A DNA stretch of 64,000 nt from assembly GCF_016919445.1 (NCBI RefSeq), contig NZ_CP070356.1:4281502-4345501 (forward strand), given 5' to 3'. Each line of letters begins with the position of its first letter. The stretch's first letter is position 1. Positions 9,729-17,298 of the stretch are shown here, in pieces. The DNA is from Pseudomonas sp. PDNC002. GTDB taxonomy: Bacteria; Pseudomonadota; Gammaproteobacteria; Pseudomonadales; Pseudomonadaceae. A program made the position numbers and the translations under genes. The notes below the pieces were generated by a model. The model saw only the letters and a list, made by a program, of their open reading frames with translations. It was not told the origin of the DNA and did not search any database.

Positions 9729-10184
9729 ATGACCACATTCTTCCAGCGCACCGTAGTCGTAAGCCTTGTCATGCTGATGGCTGCCGGCCTCAGCGCCTGC
9801 GGCACCCGCATGCTCAGCGATGTCGATACCCAAGGCGCTACCGACAGGCCGGTGTTTCCGGCCGTCCAAGATGCCAACCGCCCCGAAGGCACCTACGTCA
9901 ACCTGGAAAACCTGTCGAAGGTGATGCCGGGCATGACCAAGGCCCAGGTACGAGAGCTCATCGGCCCTCCCCATTTTGCCGAGGGTATGTTCGATGTCCG
10001 TGAATGGGACTACGTGCTCCGCATCCGTCCCTCCGCCAACGCGGCGCAACGTACCTGCCAGTACAAGGTGCTGTTCAACGACCACCTGGTGGCGCGCTCC
10101 TTCTTTGCCCTCCCGCAGGGCTGCCTGGATGGCCTGACGCACATCTCGCCGGCCGTCGAACGGCACCAGGCAATGGCTCACTGA
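9729..10184 (+). CDS. BamE/SmpA-OmlA-like outer-membrane lipoprotein
   Basis: A 151-residue protein with a lipoprotein signal: hydrophobic helix, then LSAC with the lipidated Cys at residue 24 and Gly at +2, compatible with outer-membrane sorting. The central part, VMPGMTKAQVRELIGPPHF followed by WDYVL, matches the SmpA/OmlA (BamE) fold signature. There is no OmpA-like peptidoglycan-binding domain after it. It sits directly downstream of the trimeric autotransporter. BamE-domain proteins linked to such adhesins are known in other Gammaproteobacteria, so an accessory role in adhesin assembly or anchoring is the best inference. The housekeeping BamE is unlikely, since the context and the longer C-terminus differ. 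Confidence 0.82.
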   Translation: MTTFFQRTVVVSLVMLMAAGLSACGTRMLSDVDTQGATDRPVFPAVQDANRPEGTYVNLENLSKVMPGMTKAQVRELIGPPHFAEGMFDVREWDYVLRIRPSANAAQRTCQYKVLFNDHLVARSFFALPQGCLDGLTHISPAVERHQAMAH

Positions 10185-10225
10185 TTCTTCAAACCTATCT
10201 GTTTCGTTTATCGAGGTGTCCCACC

Positions 10226-11095
10226 ATGAACATCAAACCTCTCCTTGGCGCCGTACTTCTGGGCTCCCTTGTCATTTCCGCCGGTTGCAAGCCAGGCTCT
10301 GACGAGCAGGTCGTGCAACGCAACTGGGTCAGCGTGCCGGCGCTGCCGATCATCCAGGACGCGGTCAGCGCCCTGAAGCCGACCTTCAGTGGCAAGCGCG
10401 ATGCAGGCCTGATGACTCAGGTCTGCGGTCTGGCCCGCGGCGAGCTGACCCAGCATCAGGTCGATGAGAATCTGAAGAAGGCTGGAACCAAGCTCGACGA
10501 CAAGGCCAAGGACGCTACCGTTCTCTTGCACAACGGTGACAAGGCAGGCCAGGCGACGTCTTGTGCCGCCTACCTGGCGACGGCCGTGCTGCAGCCAGTG
10601 GACGCCGGAGAGTTCATGAAGAGCGTGACGATGCCGGAAGAGGGGGGGAAGCCAACTCAGCCGACGCTGCAAGTGGACCCTGCTCGCCTGGGCCAAGTGC
10701 TGCCGATTAAGGTGGCCGAGGCCAAGGCCATTGGTGATGTATTCGCGCTGATCGCTGCAGAGTTGCAACGGCGGCCGGGTCTTACAGTGGCTGAGTATCG
10801 CAAGCAGGCTGGTGAGCTCTTCGCCCGACTGGCCCCGCAGTATCTGCAGCGGATCAAGGACCAGTTACCGCCGGATGGAGCGATTTACCAACTGAAACGC
10901 TTGGACACTGAGCGCTTCGCCTTCGGCAGTTCGTTGGGCGTGTACTTCAAGTACGCCACCGACAGCGGCCTGGTCCTCAAGCAGAACGGCATGACTTGGT
11001 ATGGCGACGGCAAGCTGCTTGGGCAGGAGTATCCATTGCAGGTGGCTTACTTCCCCGAGGCGGTGAAACCTCTGCTGGCTGCCGTCAAGCAGTAA
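10226..11095 (+). CDS. Predicted lipoprotein of unknown function, adhesin locus
   Basis: The ATG at 10226 is chosen because it gives a clean lipoprotein signal (LLGAVLLGSLVISAGC, Cys21), with a GAGGTG-like site upstream. The product is 289 residues. The mature part is helical, with two spaced cysteines (QVCGLA and TSCAAYL), and ends in a short beta-rich segment around FAFGSSLGVYFKYATDSG. No catalytic motif or known family was recognised. It follows the BamE-like lipoprotein by 41 bp on the same strand, so the two may be co-expressed with the adhesin. Confidence 0.75.
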   Translation: MNIKPLLGAVLLGSLVISAGCKPGSDEQVVQRNWVSVPALPIIQDAVSALKPTFSGKRDAGLMTQVCGLARGELTQHQVDENLKKAGTKLDDKAKDATVLLHNGDKAGQATSCAAYLATAVLQPVDAGEFMKSVTMPEEGGKPTQPTLQVDPARLGQVLPIKVAEAKAIGDVFALIAAELQRRPGLTVAEYRKQAGELFARLAPQYLQRIKDQLPPDGAIYQLKRLDTERFAFGSSLGVYFKYATDSGLVLKQNGMTWYGDGKLLGQEYPLQVAYFPEAVKPLLAAVKQ

Positions 11096-11134
11096 GCGAC
11101 ATTGCGGCCATTTTTGCCCCCATGTTGGGGCAAT

Positions 11135-11482
11135 GGCTCTAGCAAATCGGCGAAGAACCTGGTTGCCGTGGGCGCCAACGCGGTAGCCAACCGCGAAAAA
11201 AAGCGTTTGCGTAGGCAGTGTGGTAAACGAGCGTCAGATCACCAATGCGACTGCCGGTAGGGCGGACGCCGACGCAGTAAACATGGGTCAACTGGCCAGA
11301 GCCTCGCTGACCTGACCAACAACGTCAGCGCCTACTCCGACAGTCTCTACGCCCTACCTCAGAACGACCTGGACAAGCGGGACTACGTGCTCAGTGTCGG
11401 TTTCGCCGGTGTCCTGGTCCAGACCGGCCTCCCGTAGCCTTACTCCGCGGGTGCCAGCATGGCGGCGGCAGGCGTCGGCAGG
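11135..11482 (+). pseudogene. Decayed C-terminal anchor of a second YadA-type adhesin
   Basis: Reading across frames gives AKNLVAVGANAVANRE, then VGSVVNERQITNATAG, ADADAVNMGQLA, SLTDLTNNVSAYSDSLY and PYSAGASMAAAGVG. These align in order with the last part of the intact adhesin (KARSRNSVAIGANSVADRE through PYSPGASMAAAGVGNYRG). At least two frameshifts, near 11200 and 11300, and an in-frame stop (CCGTAGCC, near 11435) break it, and the extreme C-terminus is lost. No start or upstream passenger remains. It is probably the remnant of a duplicated or recombined adhesin gene. Confidence 0.85.
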
Positions 11483-11839
11483 TGATGGAGCCTCACGACC
11501 TCGCTTAAGCCGCAGAAGGGCTGTTCGTTGGCATTTCGTGTTTGAGCTGATGAGCTGCGATGGAAGGGCCACGTCGCATGGTCTATTTCTGATACCTGGA
11601 TTCAGGACAGCTGAGATTGCACATATCCACCTGACAACGGGCAGACCAGGACCGATCAGCTACGCCCACCCGATCGATGCGAAAACGCTCAGCGAATTTG
11701 AGAAGGGTTCTCTGGCGTTCTGGTGCCACCCGAAGTGTTGATAAAAGCTTCGGAGCAGATTGTTTGCTTAGCAACAGGATCCTAAGAAGCTAAGAACGCT
11801 CTTTGAAAGAACTTAAGACAGTCCCATAGAGGTGTTGAA
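11483..11839 (+). other. Gene-poor, lower-GC region after the adhesin remnant
   Basis: No coding frame here has a credible start, composition or family resemblance. The short frames that can be drawn overlap the pseudogene or lack a ribosome site. It may be further decayed adhesin-locus DNA. Confidence 0.4.
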
Positions 11840-12052
11840 TTGAATGCAGCTGAATTGCAAATGCTGAAGACTCTGCGGACGACGTCGTTCAACAACGCCT
11901 TAATTGCTGAAAGGCTAAAGTCGTTTGCTTACATGATGCCCGGGCTTACTAAGGAGCTTTGGGCTTTGGCTGCACAACTGGAGCTAGACGCCGATATGCT
12001 CGAAGACCTAATAACAGAAATCGACGAAGGGCGCATAGTTCGCTCGTCTTAG
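11840..12052 (+). CDS. Small hypothetical protein, 70 aa
   Basis: A short frame from a TTG at 11840, preceded by AGAGGT at suitable spacing. The product is almost entirely amphipathic helix, with an acidic C-terminal half (LELDADMLEDLITEIDEGRIV) and no signal peptide or membrane segment. It is isolated between two gene-poor stretches of lower GC. No family is recognised. It could be a genuine small regulator-like protein or a chance frame. Confidence 0.45.
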   Translation: MNAAELQMLKTLRTTSFNNALIAERLKSFAYMMPGLTKELWALAAQLELDADMLEDLITEIDEGRIVRSS

Positions 12053-12415
12053 CCGGTGCGCTCGCTGATTACTGGCTTTAACGATGGTTAACGGCCGCTT
12101 CCCTGCTTTGGGTTCAACCGGTAGATGCAACAGCGACATACTGTTTTTGAGGGCCGGCTGCTTCCGACCCATAGCGGACGTGCACTTCTAGACTATTGGG
12201 CTTGCCCATTGGCAGCGTTGCATGGTCCCCAACCAACCAGACGCTTGTCATTCATCGCTCTTATTCTCTCTCATCGCGCCGTTAATAACTCTCAAGGCTC
12301 CTTGACCTTAAAGCTAACTTTAATCTTAGGGTTCCGCACAGACACCGCCAACTGAGTCGGTGCACAGATGCTGCCTCCTCTGACGGAGCCAGCCCAACAC
12401 GCGGAGACCTTCGAT
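12053..12415 (+). other. Intergenic region upstream of the exported ADC-fold gene
   Basis: AT-richer DNA with no supported gene. It presumably contains the promoter for the three-gene unit beginning at 12416. No clear operator or terminator was recognised. Confidence 0.4.
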
Positions 12416-13420
12416 ATGAAACCTGTTTCACTTGCCCTTGCTTGTGGCCTTCTTAGCGCCGCCATAGCGGTGCCTTCCTGGGCTTCACAACCAACCGATC
12501 CAGCGGCCGCCCAGGCCGCCACGACGATTGCCGGGCAAGTCATCCCTGTCGTGAAAGGGGGATTGTACGATCGCTACCACTCCAATCCGCCACTCTCGGT
12601 GATTGCTCAGGAGGCTCCGGATATCGACCTGAGCTGGTTCAAGACCCTGACAAAGACCAAGGTCGACATGGGCTTTGAGTCCTATTCCCCGAATTTCTAT
12701 TACAACAACAGCCGGGTCACCTTGGTCTTCACAGCCGATCTGGACAGACTCCGGGGTCTGATGCCCGCCAAGGTCCTGGAGCAGGTGCAGCCACTGCAGA
12801 TCTGGCCTGGCCGAGGTCTGGTGGCGCTGACTGCCTACGCCTATCACTACTGCGACAACGACAGTTACAACGAAATTGCCTTGTCCATCGTCACCAACAA
12901 GCCAGGCCGCAGCAACCTGGGGCCCATCAGCCTGATCAGCCAGTCGATGAGCAGGGACCTGTGGGGGTATGTGTTGAAGCTGCCGGTCAACACCGAGCTG
13001 GCCAGAGTGCGCGGCGTGGTCGGCTACAACCTGCCCAAATGGCTGACACCTATCGACTATCGTGAGACGGACAAATCGGTGGTGGTGAGCATCAGCGATA
13101 GCCAGACCGGCAAGGTCGACGTGACCCTGGAAACAGCGAAGCTTGCTGATCTGTCGCAGGACGTCGAACTGGTCACCAACAGTTTCACTAATCTCGATCA
13201 CAAGGCAGAGCTCAGCTACGGCTATGCGGTCTCCCGGCAGCTGCGCCATGCCTCCACGACAAGCTCGGACGCCGTCAAGCTGAGCCTGAGCGACGGCAGC
13301 CTGTCGACCTACATCAAGTCACTGAAACTGGGGTCGATGCTGAAGTACGAGTATGTGCCGCAGTTCCAGAGTGCCTTGTATGCGCCGGAACCGCTGCAGA
13401 CGATGCTGCCGCGCGATTGA
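12416..13420 (+). CDS. Exported acetoacetate-decarboxylase-fold protein
   Basis: The ATG at 12416 starts directly at a signal peptide (MKPVSLALACGLLSAAIAVPSWAS, about 24 residues); the upstream in-frame ATG would bury it. The 334-residue product resembles the acetoacetate decarboxylase (ADC) superfamily: the FYYNNSRVTLVFTADLDRLRGLMP block, then GRGLVALTAYAYHYCDNDSYNEIAL, and VVGYNLPKWLTPI, where ADC enzymes carry the Schiff-base lysine in a G-[FY]-P-K-like motif. A periplasmic location is unusual for true ADC. It leads a unit with the epimerase-like gene (36 bp) and the DJ-1 gene (6 bp). The substrate is unknown; a lactonase- or cyclase-like role, as in other ADC-fold proteins, is possible. 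Confidence 0.7.
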   Translation: MKPVSLALACGLLSAAIAVPSWASQPTDPAAAQAATTIAGQVIPVVKGGLYDRYHSNPPLSVIAQEAPDIDLSWFKTLTKTKVDMGFESYSPNFYYNNSRVTLVFTADLDRLRGLMPAKVLEQVQPLQIWPGRGLVALTAYAYHYCDNDSYNEIALSIVTNKPGRSNLGPISLISQSMSRDLWGYVLKLPVNTELARVRGVVGYNLPKWLTPIDYRETDKSVVVSISDSQTGKVDVTLETAKLADLSQDVELVTNSFTNLDHKAELSYGYAVSRQLRHASTTSSDAVKLSLSDGSLSTYIKSLKLGSMLKYEYVPQFQSALYAPEPLQTMLPRD

Positions 13421-13456
13421 GTGTTGCGGGTTCCCAGGGCCAAGTGAGGAAATCGC

Positions 13457-14401
13457 ATGCAGACCATCTTGGGCGCCACCGGCCAGATTGCGGTGGAACT
13501 GGCGCTAGAGCTTAACCGCGCCTATACAACAAATCTGCGACTTGTGAGCCGCCGACCTGAGAAGGTCAACGACTCCGACTCCCTGGTGCCGGCCGACCTG
13601 CTTGATGCCGGCCAGGCTGCCAGGGCGGTAGAGGGTAGCAGCATCGTCTACTTCACTGCGGGGCTGCCGCCGGATACGCGGCTGTGGGAAGAGCAGTTTC
13701 CAACGATGCTCAAGAACGCGCTGGATGCGACCCGAGCAGCAAAGGCCAAGTTCGTCTATTTCGACAACACCTACATGTACCCGCAGGATGGCCGTGTACT
13801 GACCGAAGCATCCGTATTCGAACCCCTAGGCCGCAAAGGCAAGGTGCGTGCTGCGATGGCGTCGATGGTCCTGCAGGAGGCGGCACGGGGCGAAATCCCC
13901 GTCGTTATCGGACGAGCCCCCGAGTTCTACGGTCCTGACAAGACGCAGAGCATTACCAATACGTTGGTCATCGACAAGATCAAGTTGGGCCAGACGCCGC
14001 GAGTGCCGGTGCGCGACGACACCCGGCGCACGCTCATCTGGACTCCCGACGCGAGCCGCGCGCTGGCGGCCTTGGGTAACGCCGCGGACACGTTCGGGCA
14101 AACCTGGCATTTGCCCTGCGACGATGATCGCCTGACCTACCGACAGATCGTGGCGTTGGCATCCGAACTGGTCGGTCGTGAGCCCTCTTATCGAGTGCTC
14201 GGCAAGTGGACTTTGATAGCCGCCGGCCTGCTATCCCGGCAGGTCCGCGAACTTCGCGAGCTACTGCCGCGCTATGAGCGCGACAACCTGTTCGACTCGG
14301 CGAAATTCAAGCGGCGCTTCCCGGAGTTCAAGGTGACCACTTATCGCCGAGGGCTCGAGCAGCTCTTTGCAGAATCCAGCCCGAATCCGTTTGAAAGGTA
14401 A
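13457..14401 (+). CDS. NAD-dependent epimerase/dehydratase-like atypical SDR
   Basis: A 314-residue protein beginning with a Rossmann nucleotide-binding motif (ILGATGQIAVELA). It continues with the usual strand ending VYFTAGL, the YFDNTYMYP segment and RAPEFYGPDKT, as in NAD(P)-dependent epimerases and NmrA-like extended SDRs. The classical YxxxK pair is not clear. A GAGGA site at 13445-13449 supports the start. It lies between the exported ADC-fold gene and the DJ-1 gene, with close spacing suggesting one transcript. Its substrate cannot be named. Confidence 0.75.
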   Translation: MQTILGATGQIAVELALELNRAYTTNLRLVSRRPEKVNDSDSLVPADLLDAGQAARAVEGSSIVYFTAGLPPDTRLWEEQFPTMLKNALDATRAAKAKFVYFDNTYMYPQDGRVLTEASVFEPLGRKGKVRAAMASMVLQEAARGEIPVVIGRAPEFYGPDKTQSITNTLVIDKIKLGQTPRVPVRDDTRRTLIWTPDASRALAALGNAADTFGQTWHLPCDDDRLTYRQIVALASELVGREPSYRVLGKWTLIAAGLLSRQVRELRELLPRYERDNLFDSAKFKRRFPEFKVTTYRRGLEQLFAESSPNPFER

Positions 14402-14407
14402 ACCGTC

Positions 14408-15097
14408 ATGCCCCGTCGCATTCTCCATGTCGTCTCCAACGTGGCTCACTTCGACAATCCCGACGAGCCAACCGGCTTGTGGCTGTCGGAGCTCTCTCAC
14501 GCTTACGACCTCTTTGCTGCCCAGGGCTACGAGCAGCGGTTGGTAAGCCCCAAGGGGGGAGCAATACCTCTGGAGCCACGCTCACTCAAATGGCCGAACG
14601 CCGATGCCTCCGCTAAACGTTGGTTGGCTGACCCCGCCAGCATGGCGTTGCTCTCGCACACCGCCTCGCCGGGAGAGTTATGCGGCAAGGATTTCGATGC
14701 GATCTACTTCACCGGCGGTCACGCCGTGATGTACGACTATCCGGATGATGAAGGGCTGCAGCGACTCGCCCGCGAGGTCTATGAGCATGGAGGCATCGTT
14801 GCCTCCGTATGCCATGGCTACTGCGGCCTTTTGAACACTCGGCTATCGGACGGCTCGTTGCTCGTCGCAGGGCGACGCGTGACCGGCTTTACCTGGATGG
14901 AAGAGATCCTGGCAGGGGTGGCTAAACAGGTGCCTTACAACGCCGAGGAAGAGATGAAGCGACGTGGCGCCCGATTCGAAAAGGCGCTGGTTCCCTTTAC
15001 GCCGAAGGCTGTGGTGGATGGCCGCCTGGTGACAGGGCAGAACCCTCAGTCAGCCAAGGTCACTGCCAAACGGGTCATTTCAGTACTGAGCGCCTGA
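14408..15097 (+). CDS. DJ-1/PfpI (Hsp31-like) type 1 glutamine amidotransferase-fold protein
   Basis: A 229-residue protein with the Hsp31/glyoxalase III-like layout: HVVSNV at the first strand, SPKGG, DAIYFTGGHAVMYD, and the nucleophile elbow SVCHGYCG with Cys135-His136, then GRRVTGFTWMEE. Relatives act as chaperones, deglycases or glutathione-independent glyoxalase III. The ATG at 14408 follows the upstream stop by 6 bp, so translation is probably coupled. With the epimerase-like and ADC-fold neighbours this may be a carbonyl-compound handling unit; that grouping is inference. Confidence 0.85.
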   Translation: MPRRILHVVSNVAHFDNPDEPTGLWLSELSHAYDLFAAQGYEQRLVSPKGGAIPLEPRSLKWPNADASAKRWLADPASMALLSHTASPGELCGKDFDAIYFTGGHAVMYDYPDDEGLQRLAREVYEHGGIVASVCHGYCGLLNTRLSDGSLLVAGRRVTGFTWMEEILAGVAKQVPYNAEEEMKRRGARFEKALVPFTPKAVVDGRLVTGQNPQSAKVTAKRVISVLSA

Positions 15098-15435
15098 AGA
15101 CAACCAATTGTTGGCCCTGGAGACCCGATGAACCCTCAGATGGGTTTTGCTCCTGGAATAACCGAACAGCGGTGCGTGGTAGTCGGACGCGCAATTTCGG
15201 AGGTAACGCTGCCGCTGTGATTGACGCGAAGGAGGCTCCGCATGGTGGCGGTCGTTCGTGCATCGGACGGCACGCTGCGGAGCAGCCAGTACAAGGGGCG
15301 TAGTGGTATCGCTGCAGAGTCAGTCTGGGTCGATTTTCGCCTCTCGTTCCGGCCGACGGATGGAATAACGCTCCCGGCCACAGCACGTGTGCAGGCGCCG
15401 GTTCATCGATCTACACATAATCCGGAGACACGAAC
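15098..15435 (+). other. Intergenic region, 338 bp, no supported gene
   Basis: Short frames exist on both strands but have no ribosome site, start context or family resemblance. It separates the DJ-1 gene from the alpha/beta hydrolase gene and probably contains the latter's promoter. Confidence 0.4.
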
Positions 15436-16266
15436 ATGGGATACGTCACGACCAAAGATGGTGTCGAGATCTTCTACAAGGATTGGGGCCCCCGGAACGC
15501 CCCAGTCATCCACTTTCATCATGGCTGGCCGCTCAGTGCCGACGACTGGGACGCCCAGATGCTGTTCTTCGTGGCGAACGGCTTCCGAGTCGTTGCTCAC
15601 GATCGCCGCGGGCATGGACGATCGAGCCAGGTGTGGGATGGACATGACATGGACCACTACGCTGACGACGTGGCCGCGGTAGTCAATCACCTTGGTAGCC
15701 AGGGGGCGGTACATGTGGGCCACTCGACCGGCGGCGGAGAGGTCATCCACTACATCGCCCGTCACGGCGAGGACCGTGTGTCCAAGGCCGCGATCATCAG
15801 CGCGGTTCCTCCGCTGATGGTCAAGACCCAGAGCAATCCTGGCGGCCTGCCCAAGGAGGTGTTTGACGACCTTCAGGCCCAGCTCAAGGCCAATCGCGCC
15901 CAGTTCTATTATGACGTGCCGGCCGGGCCGTTCTACGGCTACAACCGCCCGGGTGCGAAACCCTCCGAAGGCATCATCTGGAACTGGTGGCGCCAAGGCA
16001 TGATGGGTTGTGCCCAGGCTCACTATGACGGAATCGTGGCATTCTCCCAGACGGACTTCACGGAAGATCTCAAGAGCATCACCATTCCCGTGCTGGTGAT
16101 GCATGGGGATGACGACCAGATCGTACCCTACGAGGATTCCGGGCCGCTTTCAGCAAAGTTGCTCAAGAACGGGACTCTCAAAACCTATTCTGGCTTCCCC
16201 CACGGGATGCCAACCACCGAAGCTGAGACAATCAACGCAGACTTGCTGGCGTTCATTCGCGGCTAA
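15436..16266 (+). CDS. Alpha/beta hydrolase of the non-haem chloroperoxidase/esterase type
   Basis: A 276-residue cytoplasmic protein with no signal peptide. It shows the alpha/beta hydrolase set: HHGWPLSADDWD (oxyanion region), HDRRGHGRSS, nucleophile elbow GHSTGGG with Ser97, acid HGDDDQIVP around Asp226-227, and base FPHGMPT with His256. This pattern is characteristic of cofactor-free chloroperoxidase-like hydrolases and related esterases, whose natural substrates are mostly unknown. It is monocistronic: flanked by a 338-bp gap upstream and a strong terminator hairpin immediately downstream. Confidence 0.9.
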   Translation: MGYVTTKDGVEIFYKDWGPRNAPVIHFHHGWPLSADDWDAQMLFFVANGFRVVAHDRRGHGRSSQVWDGHDMDHYADDVAAVVNHLGSQGAVHVGHSTGGGEVIHYIARHGEDRVSKAAIISAVPPLMVKTQSNPGGLPKEVFDDLQAQLKANRAQFYYDVPAGPFYGYNRPGAKPSEGIIWNWWRQGMMGCAQAHYDGIVAFSQTDFTEDLKSITIPVLVMHGDDDQIVPYEDSGPLSAKLLKNGTLKTYSGFPHGMPTTEAETINADLLAFIRG

Positions 16267-16274
16267 CCGCGCCA

Positions 16275-16298
16275 GGGAGCCAGGTATTTCTGGCTCCC
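16275..16298 (+). terminator. Rho-independent terminator after the alpha/beta hydrolase
   Basis: A perfect 9-bp stem GGGAGCCAG/CTGGCTCCC with a 6-nt loop, followed by TTCCTTTCC, begins 8 bp after the stop codon. Confidence 0.8.
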
Positions 16299-16560
16299 TT
16301 CCTTTCCATGGGCGCGACGGCATGGCGTTCCGTTTAATTAGCCGTCGGAGCGACGGTCAGAGCCTTTAACCGGAGCATCGCTCCACTAGTGCGAAGATCG
16401 CAGTTTCAGCCTCATTTGTCCGCTGTTGGCCGGAAGCTGCCCTTGGTCAATGTCCGTTCCCGACTCTAAACAGACGTTTCAGGCAGCTGCGAGGTACCTT
16501 GCCAGTGATCTAAACGGTCGGTCACGCGACGCAGGGTGCGACCGAGTTCGGCTCCGAAAG

Positions 16561-17058
16561 TTACTTCACCACGGTATCGGGTGCGGGAGCCGCGCCGGCA
16601 GTTTCTACCTTCGCACGATTTCGTCGGTCCAGGGCGCGCTGCCGAGAAGCCTGCTGCTTCGCGTACGACGCTTGAGCAGATGTCACAGTGCCGGCTACCT
16701 GGCCGTTCAAGTCCAGGCGCGGTGCATTCTCCACCATGCTGGCCCAGTATCGAATTCCTCGGCACCAGGTGGCGATGCCCAGCTTGAGCTGTTCGCTGGT
16801 TATTCCGAGCAGCTGCAGGTGTTGCTCAGCATCCTTGAGAATGCCCTCCTTGAGCGGCACCTTGGGATGCGGATTGACAGGGAAGGCCAATGGAAAGTGC
16901 TTCTGCAATCTCCAGATCGCTTCCACCGCAGGATCTTGGTCACGAGGCTTTACCTGAGGGGAAGACTTCCGCTGGTGGTGCTTGGCGCTTTCGGCTTTTG
17001 CCTGCTCTTTTTCAGCCCGCAGGCGGTCGCGGAGCACAGCTAGTTGTTCAAAACCCAT
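16561..17058 (-). CDS. ProQ/FinO-domain RNA-binding protein
   Basis: A 165-residue protein. The basic N-terminal linker leads into a ProQ/FinO domain: AIWRLQKHFPLAFPVNPHPKVPLKEGILKDA, then LGITSEQLKLGIATWCRGIRYWASM and RLDLNGQVAG. The tail (ASYAKQQASRQRALDRRNRAK) is basic and disordered, typical for the family. Such proteins bind structured RNAs and act as RNA chaperones affecting sRNA-mRNA pairing and stability. The gene stands alone on the minus strand between the hydrolase and the arylsulfatase operon, and has no evident link to the catabolic genes. Confidence 0.9.
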   Translation of the reverse strand: MGFEQLAVLRDRLRAEKEQAKAESAKHHQRKSSPQVKPRDQDPAVEAIWRLQKHFPLAFPVNPHPKVPLKEGILKDAEQHLQLLGITSEQLKLGIATWCRGIRYWASMVENAPRLDLNGQVAGTVTSAQASYAKQQASRQRALDRRNRAKVETAGAAPAPDTVVK

Positions 17059-17182
17059 CGTTCAGTTCACAGCTTTTTGGTTGATTGCTTGGTGCAAGAT
17101 TATTCCATGTATCCCTTGGGAGCATCCTGATCAGTGTAAATCGCCTTTGATTCAAGGGGCCCGCGATGCCCACTCCTGAGCG

Positions 17183-17205
17183 ATAGCTGCCGCGACGGCA
17201 GCTAT
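17183..17205. promoter_or_regulatory. Perfect 10-bp palindromic hairpin between proQ and the arylsulfatase gene
   Basis: ATAGCTGCCG-CGA-CGGCAGCTAT lies between the proQ start (17058) and the arylsulfatase stop (17299). No T-tract follows on either strand. It could be a factor-assisted terminator for the minus-strand operon or an operator upstream of proQ. Confidence 0.5.
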
Positions 17206-17298
17206 TGGATCTGGATCTGCGTTTCAGGATGCGACTGACCGCAATGCTATTTCAGGCCTCGGCGAACTGTGCGTGGTCGTAGCAGTTCTGCTGCCTCG

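Noticed and set aside
11108-11136. TTGCCCC/GGGGCAA hairpin after the second lipoprotein gene
   Set aside because: The T-run lies before the stem on the plus strand and no T-run follows it on either strand, so it was not called a terminator.
11394-11741. 115-codon open frame on the plus strand
   Set aside because: Begins inside the adhesin pseudogene in a different frame, has no ribosome site, and shows no protein-like pattern.
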